A stretch of DNA of 5,625 nucleotides from Gammaproteobacteria bacterium (GCA_013139395.1 WTAX01000273.1:1-5625); one strand, 5' to 3'. Shown: positions 1 through 5,625, counted from the first letter of the stretch. The notes: generated by a model from the letters alone, not told the origin. A program made the numbers and translations.

Positions 1-1209
1 CATGCACTGGGTGCTAAAATTGCAGTGATTGAAATGCCGCCTGGTCCGCCTGTTTTGCAAACAATGGTTGCTGAAGTTTATGGTCCTGATGCAGTGACCC
101 GACGTCAGGTAGCTGCTGATATGACTCGGATTTTTGAGCAAACTCCAAATTTGGTTGATGCCGATAATTATATGATTGAACCTTTTGAGCGTTGGCACTT
201 TAAAGTTGATACTGAAAAAGCACTCCGTCAGGGGGTTTCAGTTGAAGCAATTAATCGAAATATACAGATGGCCATGGGCGGCTTTAAACTGGGTGATATG
301 AAAGGACATACGTCATTAGAGCCTAAATATATTGTTCTGCAATTACCCCTGGAAAAAAGGGGAGAGATTGGACGTTTGTCTAACCTGCCTGTACCATCAT
401 CAAAGGGACAATTAGTGCCATTAACTGAATTGGGACAATTTGTTAAAATTGCAGAGCAGAATATTATTTATCGTAAAGATCTGCGGCCAATGGAATATGT
501 TGTCGGTGAAATGGAAGGCCGTCTGGGAGCACCTATCTATGGAATATTATCCATTGAAGACAGGTTACAGAAATATACTGCACCTGATGGCGTAGCGATC
601 ACGGGTACAATGACTGCTGCCCCTGAAGATGATCTGCATTCTGGTTTTGAATGGAGTGGTGAATGGGTTGTGACTTATGAAACATTCCGGGATATGGGAC
701 TGGCGTTTGCCGCTGCATTAGTGCTTATTTTTGGCCTGCTGGTACTGGAGTTCAGAAACTTTATTCTGCCTTCCATTATTATGGCTCCTATCCCATTGAC
801 TCTGATTGGCATTATACCCGGACACTGGATTATGAGTGCTGAATTTACAGCAACATCCATGATTGGCTTCATCGCTCTGGCAGGTATTGAGGTGAGAAGT
901 TCTATTTTGCTGGTTGATTTTGTGAAAAATGAAATACATCTGGGAGAAGATGCCATGCATGCCGTTGCTAACGCCGGGCAGATCAGAATGCGTCCTATCT
1001 GGGTAACTAATTTAACCATGATGGCTGGTGCTGCAACCATATTATTTGATCCTATTTTTCAGGGTATGGCTATCTCATTACTCTTTGGTCCGATTGTTGC
1101 GACAACCTTGACTCTATTTGTCATTCCTCTTGGTTGTACATCAATCCAGAAAACCTTATGTCCTGAGCATCCTGATGTTGAAGGTGATTCCTGTTTGATC
1201 CCGGATTAG
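1..1209 (+). CDS. RND-family efflux permease, C-terminal ~402 residues (5' end outside window)
   Basis: This is the C-terminal part of an inner-membrane proton-driven resistance-nodulation-division pump. Frame 1 is open from base 1, so the gene starts left of the window; the GTG at 25 is an internal codon. Residues ~10-215 are periplasmic porter-domain sequence, beginning with a PPGPPVLQTMVAEVYGPD stretch typical of one RND subfamily. Five hydrophobic helices follow at about 232-251, 254-278, 285-308, 335-349 and 355-378, matching TM8-TM12. Family landmarks are AGIEVRSSILLVDF in TM10 (usual form GI.VRNSILLVDF), MRPIWVTN and DPIFQGMAISLLFG. The short tail after VIPLGC is hydrophilic with several Cys. 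The proton-relay acidic residues of TM4 are in the missing half, so substrate class (metal, drug, lipid) cannot be judged. It converges on the next gene and has no evident link to dehalogenation. The RND call is secure; the substrate is unknown. Confidence 0.93.
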   Translation, partial: HALGAKIAVIEMPPGPPVLQTMVAEVYGPDAVTRRQVAADMTRIFEQTPNLVDADNYMIEPFERWHFKVDTEKALRQGVSVEAINRNIQMAMGGFKLGDMKGHTSLEPKYIVLQLPLEKRGEIGRLSNLPVPSSKGQLVPLTELGQFVKIAEQNIIYRKDLRPMEYVVGEMEGRLGAPIYGILSIEDRLQKYTAPDGVAITGTMTAAPEDDLHSGFEWSGEWVVTYETFRDMGLAFAAALVLIFGLLVLEFRNFILPSIIMAPIPLTLIGIIPGHWIMSAEFTATSMIGFIALAGIEVRSSILLVDFVKNEIHLGEDAMHAVANAGQIRMRPIWVTNLTMMAGAATILFDPIFQGMAISLLFGPIVATTLTLFVIPLGCTSIQKTLCPEHPDVEGDSCLIPD

Positions 1210-1319
1210 TATGTATCAAGCTTTATTTAAAAATACACGCTGAGTAGTTACCTAAGCTTTAGTAATAAAAAAGGTGCAGGAATTTTGAGCAGGAGTTTAA
1301 CTGTTCAGCTAAGAAATTG
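1210..1319. other. Convergent intergenic gap, no clear terminator
   Basis: These 110 bases separate the 3' ends of the RND gene and the TPR-regulator gene. The only secondary structure seen is a 7-bp stem, TGAGCAG/CTGTTCA (1286-1292 with 1301-1307, one G-U pair, 8-base loop). It lacks a following T-run on the + strand. An A-run at 1267-1272 would read as a T-run on the - strand but does not directly follow a strong stem. Two AAGCTT copies (1218-1223 and 1254-1259) are also present. No gene is supported here. Confidence 0.5.
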
Positions 1320-3110
1320 TTATTTACTATCAGCGAAAATTTGTAATACATCAATAACTTTATTGGCATCTTCTACTTTCCTAAAGCTTCGCCTTAACCA
1401 CTGTTCGTAATTAAATTCATTTTTTTGCAGTTCAATCAGTGTGTAGATACTTCTGGCTTCGTCGACTCTGCCTAATGATGCAAGTGCTGCAGCCTGATAA
1501 GCCTGTATGCCTGGATTACTAGGACCACCTCGCTTAATATTACGCTCAAAAAGTTCCAGTGCTTTGTCATGTTTTCCAGCGTGAAAGTTGACAAGGCCAA
1601 GAATATTAAGAAATGGAGTACGAGAATAGGATGGATCAATTCGCAATGCACGTTGTATGAAAGGCAATCCTTTTTCTGCATCACCATTGGCGCAATGTAT
1701 GTAGCCATGATAGGCGAGCACATAGGGATCACCAGGTTGAGATTTTACTGCCAGTTCTGAGTGTGAGAGTGCTTTTTCGAAGTTGCCTTGATAAAGGTAT
1801 GCAAAAGCCAGAGCACTATTTGCCAGGCCGAATGACTTATCAAGTTCCAATGCCTGATTGGCCAGCGAAATAGAATGAATACGATCTTTTTCTGGCTGCT
1901 TTGAGTGTCCCCACCAAACATGAAATGCATAGGTATAGGCACTACCTGCATAGCCGCCTGCCCAGGCTGGATCAAGCTTGATTACTTGTTCAAAAGCATG
2001 ACGAGCAGTAATGAGTCGCCATGGATCTGCAGGTGGGTTAACCAGACTCATAGCTTGTTTGTATAGTTCATACGTTTCTCTGTTAGTTGGATTAAGACTT
2101 TTATTATTTTGAAACGTAATGTCTGTGAGAGATTCAGCCATGCCCTGAACAATAATTGAAGCAAGTTCATCCTGGAGTTTCAGTGAGTTTGTTATTTCTC
2201 GGTCAAAACGTTGGGCCCATAATTGACGGCCGCTATTGTTATCAAATAGTTGTGCAGATATACGTGCTGTATCAGACTGTCCATCACTGCGAACACTACC
2301 GTGAAGAATGTATTTAACACCTAGTTTTTTTGCTACACCTACATAATCTCTTATTGTTTCATGCAAAGACAAAACAGATGAAAGGGCGATGACATCAATA
2401 TCAGATAACCTGGAAAGATCAGTAATAATGTCTTCAGTAAGCCCCATTGCAAGCAGGTCACCTGATGAATCTTTAATATGATTTTCAAAAGGAAAAACCA
2501 TAATTGAGGGATTGTCAGAAATGCTTAAATCATACTGGCTAATATAATCATTAGTCGTTTTATGTTCTGTCGGATAGTTTGAATAGAATAACCAGAATGA
2601 TGTGAACACTGCAAAGAGAATTAACAGTGAAATGAATAGTTGTTTTGTTTTTCTATTATTGGCTTTTGGACTTGAGCTAGTGAGAGTTTCAGTGTTTAAC
2701 TGAATCGCATTATTCTCCTTCGTGTTGTCACTGTCCGGCACGATATTTTCGGTATTGTGTTCGGTTAGTTCAAAAATTGGAATATAGGTTCCTTTAGGGA
2801 TCTCGATATAAACTGGAGCGTGTTGTCCTCCATCTCGGTAATAATCCATCAGACGGCGCCGCAATCGGCCGGCCTCAACTCTGACGATAGTACCCGCATC
2901 GGCTTTACCACGTCCAAAAACTTCACTGGCAATGGTGAATCCTTTTATTCGCCCGGCACGCCCGGCCAGAGTCTCTATAACGACATATTCAAGAAAATTA
3001 CTAAGTTTTGGTGCTCTAGTGAAAAGAGGACTGGATAGTATATGACTTAGCTGTTGTTCAACTTGCTGTGCAGAAGGGACTTGCTGTTTATGTTGTTCTG
3101 CTTGTGTCAT
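1320..3110 (-). CDS. Transmembrane TolB-N/TPR protein with N-terminal putative DNA-binding domain; candidate regulator
   Basis: I chose the ATG at 3110 (596 residues). A TTG at 3134 is also in frame (604 residues) and neither start has a good ribosome site. Residues ~12-114 form the conserved module seen at the front of many 'adenylate cyclase/TPR' annotated proteins, with core FGRGKADAGTIVRVEAGRLRRRL and the ending IPKGTYIPIFE; its Arg-rich helix suggests DNA binding (inference). A polar linker with many Asn and Thr leads to a single membrane helix at ~157-177. Residues ~200-325 are TolB-N-like: IMVFPFEN, GLTEDIITDLSRL, LGVKYILHGSVR and GRQLWAQRFDRE are hallmarks. From ~345 on come TPR-like units such as KALSHSELAVKSQPGDP and KALELFERNIKRG. 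No cyclase catalytic domain is present. By topology the C-terminal part should be periplasmic. It is divergent from the dehalogenase operon, so control of that operon is plausible but unproven. Confidence 0.85.
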   Translation of the reverse strand: MTQAEQHKQQVPSAQQVEQQLSHILSSPLFTRAPKLSNFLEYVVIETLAGRAGRIKGFTIASEVFGRGKADAGTIVRVEAGRLRRRLMDYYRDGGQHAPVYIEIPKGTYIPIFELTEHNTENIVPDSDNTKENNAIQLNTETLTSSSPKANNRKTKQLFISLLILFAVFTSFWLFYSNYPTEHKTTNDYISQYDLSISDNPSIMVFPFENHIKDSSGDLLAMGLTEDIITDLSRLSDIDVIALSSVLSLHETIRDYVGVAKKLGVKYILHGSVRSDGQSDTARISAQLFDNNSGRQLWAQRFDREITNSLKLQDELASIIVQGMAESLTDITFQNNKSLNPTNRETYELYKQAMSLVNPPADPWRLITARHAFEQVIKLDPAWAGGYAGSAYTYAFHVWWGHSKQPEKDRIHSISLANQALELDKSFGLANSALAFAYLYQGNFEKALSHSELAVKSQPGDPYVLAYHGYIHCANGDAEKGLPFIQRALRIDPSYSRTPFLNILGLVNFHAGKHDKALELFERNIKRGGPSNPGIQAYQAAALASLGRVDEARSIYTLIELQKNEFNYEQWLRRSFRKVEDANKVIDVLQIFADSK

Positions 3111-3170
3111 AGAAGTCTGTATTGGATCAATCAAATTGGAGAATTAATATAACAATGATTAGGTTGTCGT

Positions 3171-3225
3171 GTAACTTATTGATTATACAAGTATGTAACC
3201 TATTGTTACCTACAGTAACTTACTG
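3171..3225. repeat. Operator-like array: three GTAACYTAYTG repeats plus an inverted half-site
   Basis: Three direct copies of an 11-base element occur: GTAACTTATTG (3171-3181), GTAACCTATTG (3195-3205) and GTAACTTACTG (3215-3225). They differ only at C/T positions. An inverted half-site GTTAC sits at 3205-3209, so half-sites start at 3195, 3205 and 3215, exactly one helical turn apart, in alternating orientation (GTAAC-N5-GTTAC-N5-GTAAC). The array lies between divergent genes and overlaps the predicted minus-strand promoter. Binding by the adjacent regulator or another factor is inference. Confidence 0.65.
3182..3187 (-). promoter_or_regulatory. Predicted -10 box for the divergent TPR-regulator gene
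   Basis: The minus strand reads a perfect TATAAT here, preceded by ACTTG. It would place transcription start near 3175 and give a leader of about 65 bases to the ATG at 3110. At 17-base spacing the -35 position is GGTAAC (3205-3210), which does not resemble TTGACA but coincides with one of the GTAAC/GTTAC half-sites. That pattern suits a promoter needing, or blocked by, a factor bound to the array. Prediction only. Confidence 0.4.
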
Positions 3226-3262
3226 TTTTTTTAATGGATAATAAAGTAAGTTTACAAGTATG
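3186..3262 (+). repeat. 10-base direct repeat TACAAGTATG
   Basis: TACAAGTATG occurs at 3186-3195 and again at 3253-3262, where its last three bases are the start codon of the small gene. The first copy runs into the middle GTAAC repeat. It may be chance in AT-rich sequence or a remnant of a local duplication of the control region. Confidence 0.35.
3212..3232 (+). promoter_or_regulatory. Perfect 13-base palindrome followed by T7: operator or weak attenuator
   Basis: CAGTAA-C-TTACTG (3213-3225) is a perfect dyad with a one-base centre. It is the right-most member of the GTAAC array. As RNA it can fold as a 6-bp ACAGTA/TACTGT stem with a 3-base loop, followed directly by seven T (3226-3232), which looks like a small AT-rich intrinsic terminator in the leader of the rdh operon. 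A GATAAT at 3237-3242 could be a -10 box with the palindrome at its -35 position, but that start would leave a leader of only ~11 bases. An alternative is TTGATT (3179-3184), 16 bases, then TATTGT (3201-3206). An operator role is the more likely reading. Confidence 0.4.
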
Positions 3263-3523
3263 AATTTAGTATCTAACCCAAGAATTATCAAGTCTTTCCC
3301 TGATAAAAGGCAGCAGATTATCGATCTGTGTGCCAAAGATACTGTGGTTTGTGAATTATGTGAAGATTATGAAGAAATCATTGATGCTATGGTTGAAGCT
3401 GTTTCAGAAGAAAATAGTAATACGGGCTATAGATCCTCGTCATTAAGGGAGCTGACTGCTCTGAAAAAAATACTTGAGCAGGAGCTGTTGGAGCGGCTCG
3501 GGGAACAGCAGAATTCTAATTAA
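3260..3523 (+). CDS. Small acidic helical protein, first gene of the rdh operon, function unknown
   Basis: The product is 87 residues, soluble, with no signal peptide or membrane helix. It reads as two amphipathic helices (about 13-50 and 60-82) joined by a polar Asn/Ser/Gly linker. Near the N-terminus is FPDKRQQIIDLC...VVCELCEDYEEI and at the end RELTALKKILEQELLERL. This layout resembles small uncharacterised proteobacterial proteins with an 'LCxDY' segment between two helices; I recognise the pattern but no function. Cys24, Cys31 and Cys34 (CX6CX2C) are noteworthy in so small a protein. The ATG has a weak upstream AAGTAAG (3244-3250). It lies 65 bases before rdhA in the same direction, so co-transcription is likely. 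A regulatory, chaperone or redox-sensing role for the dehalogenase is speculation. Confidence 0.75.
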   Translation: MNLVSNPRIIKSFPDKRQQIIDLCAKDTVVCELCEDYEEIIDAMVEAVSEENSNTGYRSSSLRELTALKKILEQELLERLGEQQNSN

Positions 3524-3538
3524 AAAGTATCTAATACA

Positions 3539-3570
3539 CTTAATAATATTTAAAACATTGGAATATTAAG
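3539..3570. repeat. AT-rich inverted repeat in the rdhA leader
   Basis: CTTAATA (3539-3545) and TATTAAG (3564-3570) are perfect inverted copies with an 18-base loop, just before rdhA. The right arm overlaps the AAGGAA that precedes the first possible start codon. The stem holds a single G-C pair, so stability would be low and chance is a real explanation. Confidence 0.3.
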
Positions 3571-3575
3571 GAAAT

Positions 3576-3579
3576 GGAG
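3576..3579 (+). promoter_or_regulatory. Ribosome binding site that decides the rdhA start
   Basis: GGAG ends nine bases before the ATG at 3589, a good spacing. The other in-frame ATG, at 3574, has AAGGAA touching it with no spacer, which is too close. The ribosome site for 3589 lies inside what would be the first codons of the longer version, so I prefer 3589. Confidence 0.6.
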
Positions 3580-3588
3580 AACGTGACT

Positions 3589-5112
3589 ATGAGTGATGAA
3601 GAGAATAAGTTAAAGATCAATAAAGAACAGCAGTCTCAAGACACCACTGAGAAAGAAGGAATAAATTCTGAAACTGAACAACCCTGGTATATGGAAGAAC
3701 CAGCTCGTCGTACCTTTTTCAAACGTATTGCCGCTGGCGGCGGCGGTGCATTGTTAGCAGGTGCTGGAAGTTATGGCATCGCCCGATACTCACTTGAAGG
3801 TCAGGAAGTCACTGACTATCCACTGATTGATGAAAAACTGTTCAAGCCAAAACCACAACAAGATACCATTCTTAACTTTGTCTCCAGCAGAGCACTCAAT
3901 AAAAAATATCCTGAACGAAATGAGCAATATAATCGACTGCAAAAAAAGCAGTTTGAATGGATCAATGGTTTTAGGGATATGTATCGTAAGCCCTGGGATA
4001 ATAGTAAACCGGGATATACGCAAATGGATCGTGCCTTGCAGAAGGCAGGATGGGAGCCTCTGAATCTTGCCGGCAGCCGATTGTCCGCCAATTTACAGCC
4101 GAATACCCCCTTTAATACCTGGGACCAATCTGATGTTGAAAAAGAACAATATCAATTTGAGACAAAAAAACAAGCCAGCGATGCCATTAAAAGTGCCGCT
4201 CGTGTCTTTGGTGCCGTTAAATGCGGTATTGCCAGGCGTGACAAGCGTTGGGACTATGATCCTCTATATGACATTGAGAATGAGAAAGAACTTTCCTGGA
4301 AAAAAGATTTTCCTTTTGAACCCAAAACGGTGATCGTTATGTTGTCATCAATGGACTATGACTGTATGGCTACTGCACCCGCCTGGACTGCGGATGGCAC
4401 AGCAGCAGACGGTTATTCTCAAATGGGTGTTAAAGCCACACAAATGGCAAAATTCCTGAAAGGGATGGGCTATCATGCTGTGGGTGCAGGTAATGATCTG
4501 GGCAGTAGTGTACCTTATGCTGTAATGGCCGGTTTAGGTGAAGGTGGTCGCAATGGTGCACTGATTGCACCTGGAGTTGGACCACGTGTACGCATTATGA
4601 AAGTGTATACCGATTTTGAGTTTGTTGAATATGACGGTCCGCATAACTGGGGCATTACTGATTTTTGTCTTAGTTGCGGCAAGTGCGCCGAGGCATGTCC
4701 GAGTGATGCACTGCCTCTTCCGGAAGATAAAAATGGTGGTTATGGTTTTGAACCCAGTTATGAGTTCAGCGATGAGCCGGGCTACACCTGGAATAATCAT
4801 ATTGGTATCAGAAAATTCTATAGTGATGCTAAAAAGTGCTACAACTTCTGGGTTGAAAATGGCAGTGCCTGTGCAGCCTGTATTGCCAGTTGTACCTTCA
4901 ATGAGCCGGATTTCTGGCATCATTTCTTTATTATGGCCATTAACCCGGTCATGCCTAAATTCTTGCATGCCGCTATGGCTGAATCTCATCCGGCATTTGG
5001 TTATGGACATACCAATGATCCGAAAAAAGCGTTGAAATTCTGGAAGTCTGGTGAGGGTATGCGTACTAATATCCTGATGAAGAATAATATCGGCACCTCT
5101 AATAAGAGCTAA
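3589..5112 (+). CDS. rdhA: Reductive dehalogenase catalytic subunit, Tat-exported, corrinoid/Fe-S
   Basis: RdhA enzymes remove halogen from organohalides as terminal electron acceptors, using a corrinoid and two [4Fe-4S] clusters. The product is 507 residues (512 from ATG 3574), normal for the family. Residues 39-45 read ARRTFFK, a Tat motif, followed by a Gly/Ala-rich hydrophobic stretch; the n-region of ~39 residues is long and highly charged. Cluster one is CLSCGKCAEACP (Cys360, 363, 366, 370). Cluster two is Cys417, 428, 431, 435 (CX10CX2CX3C) without a following Pro. Tyr276, Asn302 and Arg335 are spaced 26 and 33 apart, the same as Tyr246, Asn272 and Arg305 that I recall as active-site residues of Sulfurospirillum PceA. 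As in other RdhAs there is no DXHXXG corrinoid motif. It is followed after 20 bases by rdhB. The family is near certain; the substrate is not predictable. Epoxyqueuosine reductase (QueG) is related, but lacks a Tat signal and an rdhB partner. Confidence 0.95.
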   Translation: MSDEENKLKINKEQQSQDTTEKEGINSETEQPWYMEEPARRTFFKRIAAGGGGALLAGAGSYGIARYSLEGQEVTDYPLIDEKLFKPKPQQDTILNFVSSRALNKKYPERNEQYNRLQKKQFEWINGFRDMYRKPWDNSKPGYTQMDRALQKAGWEPLNLAGSRLSANLQPNTPFNTWDQSDVEKEQYQFETKKQASDAIKSAARVFGAVKCGIARRDKRWDYDPLYDIENEKELSWKKDFPFEPKTVIVMLSSMDYDCMATAPAWTADGTAADGYSQMGVKATQMAKFLKGMGYHAVGAGNDLGSSVPYAVMAGLGEGGRNGALIAPGVGPRVRIMKVYTDFEFVEYDGPHNWGITDFCLSCGKCAEACPSDALPLPEDKNGGYGFEPSYEFSDEPGYTWNNHIGIRKFYSDAKKCYNFWVENGSACAACIASCTFNEPDFWHHFFIMAINPVMPKFLHAAMAESHPAFGYGHTNDPKKALKFWKSGEGMRTNILMKNNIGTSNKS

Positions 5113-5120
5113 AAAAATTA

Positions 5121-5125
5121 AGGAG
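5121..5125 (+). promoter_or_regulatory. Ribosome binding site of rdhB
   Basis: AGGAG lies seven bases before the ATG at 5133, within the 20-base gap after rdhA. It is the strongest ribosome site in the operon, suggesting efficient independent initiation for the anchor protein. Confidence 0.75.
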
Positions 5126-5132
5126 ACAGTTA

Positions 5133-5426
5133 ATGGAACTGATGCAATGGTTTTTTATGGGTGTCTTATTCACCTTGAGTGTTATTGCACTTGCCTGGTT
5201 ATCTATGATAGTTAAGCTTGAATGGTATACCTGGGCCGGCATGATCACCGGTGTTGTCATGGTGTTATTCGGGATTGGCTGGGCAGGCGCTTCCTTTTTG
5301 GAAGGGATTGCTCAATCCGGTGCTTTAGGACTCATTTTATTTAGTGGTTCGGGGGTTGTCATGATGGTATTGGTTTGGCGTCACTTAATTAAGCCAAAGA
5401 TGGTTGCCCCAAAGTTAATAAAATAA
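5133..5426 (+). CDS. rdhB: Reductive dehalogenase membrane anchor
   Basis: The product is 97 residues, almost wholly hydrophobic, with three helices at about 6-27, 31-53 and 61-82 and a basic cytoplasmic-type tail rich in Lys. RdhB/PceB proteins are ~75-105-residue integral membrane partners with three helices that are thought to hold RdhA on the periplasmic face. The stretch WAGASFLEGIAQSGALGLILFSG between helices two and three, including Glu57, resembles the conserved acidic loop of that family. Position directly after rdhA with a strong ribosome site supports the call. No redox cofactor ligands are evident, so electrons must reach RdhA another way, probably through the next gene product. 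Sequence similarity within RdhB is low, so the assignment rests on size, topology, the Glu loop and gene order together. Confidence 0.88.
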   Translation: MELMQWFFMGVLFTLSVIALAWLSMIVKLEWYTWAGMITGVVMVLFGIGWAGASFLEGIAQSGALGLILFSGSGVVMMVLVWRHLIKPKMVAPKLIK

Positions 5427-5465
5427 GCCTGGCTGTAAAAAATGGATTATCTGGATTAATACATT

Positions 5466-5625
5466 ATGACTGAGACTGCATTATTTCCCTGGAACCGCAT
5501 AATCACATCTCTTGCCTGGGTCGCTTTACTGGCGGCCTTTATTATAGGACAAATAGCGGGTCAGACTGACTATGAAACACTATTACAGCAGCAGATGCCT
5601 GATATCAAGTTGCAGCGTTCTAGTG
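5466..5625 (+). CDS. N-terminus of a membrane-anchored, probably NosR/RdhC-like FMN-binding protein (partial)
   Basis: Only the first 53 residues are present; the frame remains open at the right edge. A TAA at 5457-5459 closes this frame upstream, so ATG 5466 is the first possible start; the ribosome site is weak. A short polar N-terminus (MTETALFPWNR) leads to one hydrophobic helix at about 12-31 (ITSLAWVALLAAFIIGQIAG), then AGQTDYETLLQQQMPDIKLQ. This layout matches the start of NosR/PceC-type proteins, where a periplasmic FMN-binding domain follows the first helix and a polyferredoxin domain lies at the C-terminus. Such proteins are proposed to pass quinol electrons to periplasmic reductases. 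It lies 39 bases after rdhB with no terminator seen, so it is probably in the same operon. The assignment depends on context and a short stretch, and the diagnostic FMN-threonine site is outside the window. Confidence 0.6.
   Translation, partial: MTETALFPWNRIITSLAWVALLAAFIIGQIAGQTDYETLLQQQMPDIKLQRSS

Noticed and set aside
675..1040. Open minus-strand frame of 121 codons inside the RND gene
   Set aside because: It lies wholly opposite recognisable RND membrane helices, has no ribosome site, and its translation matches nothing recognisable.
1247..1254. GTTACCTA near the convergent gap as a further member of the operator array
   Set aside because: A single 8-base match far from any promoter is expected by chance in a window this size.
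1286..1307. 7-bp stem between the convergent genes as an intrinsic terminator
   Set aside because: No T-run follows on the + strand, and on the - strand the stem contains a C-A mismatch.
3179..3190. TTG-N6-CAA as an FNR/CprK-type dyad (TTGATTATACAA)
   Set aside because: The CRP/FNR family needs TTG-N8-CAA style spacing; this is two bases short and the inner bases do not pair.
4534..5035. Open frames of 158 codons (-) and 139 codons (+) inside rdhA
   Set aside because: They overlap the best-conserved part of RdhA, including both Fe-S motifs, and are out-of-frame shadows.
5442..5459. Tiny ATG...TAA frame of five codons before the last gene
   Set aside because: No ribosome site and nothing recognisable; likely chance.

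Overview
The window looks like a piece of a gammaproteobacterial chromosome, probably from a marine or sediment bacterium. This is an inference from the protein flavour (an RND pump with the PPGPPVL-type porter sequence, and a proteobacterial TolB/TPR protein) and from the AT-leaning composition. No marker gene fixes the genus. The main content is an organohalide-respiration locus centred on a Tat-exported reductive dehalogenase (RdhA).

Layout. Positions 1-1209 (+) hold the last ~400 residues of an RND efflux permease that enters from the left. A 110-base convergent gap follows. Positions 3110-1320 (-) encode a membrane protein with four parts: an N-terminal cytoplasmic domain that may bind DNA, one membrane helix, a TolB-N-like domain and TPR repeats. 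Between this gene and the next lies a divergent control region, roughly 3111-3259, packed with GTAAC/GTTAC half-sites and one perfect 13-base palindrome. To its right, all on the + strand, are a small acidic helical protein (3260-3523), rdhA (3589-5112), the three-helix membrane anchor rdhB (5133-5426), and the start of a membrane protein (5466 to the window edge) that looks like a NosR/RdhC-type FMN-binding electron-transfer protein.

How they may work together. RdhA carries a twin-arginine signal, two Fe-S cluster motifs and a Tyr/Asn/Arg set whose spacing equals that recalled for Tyr246/Asn272/Arg305 of Sulfurospirillum PceA. With an RdhB anchor and a putative quinol-to-enzyme redox protein downstream, the operon fits a respiratory dehalogenase at the outer face of the inner membrane. 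It does not fit a cytosolic catabolic dehalogenase.

The least familiar part is the control arrangement. The divergent gene has the topology of a one-component transmembrane regulator (CadC/ToxR-like order), unlike the CRP/FNR, MarR or two-component regulators usually described for rdh operons. The shared intergenic region has an ordered operator-like array. That pairing is the best candidate here for something undescribed.
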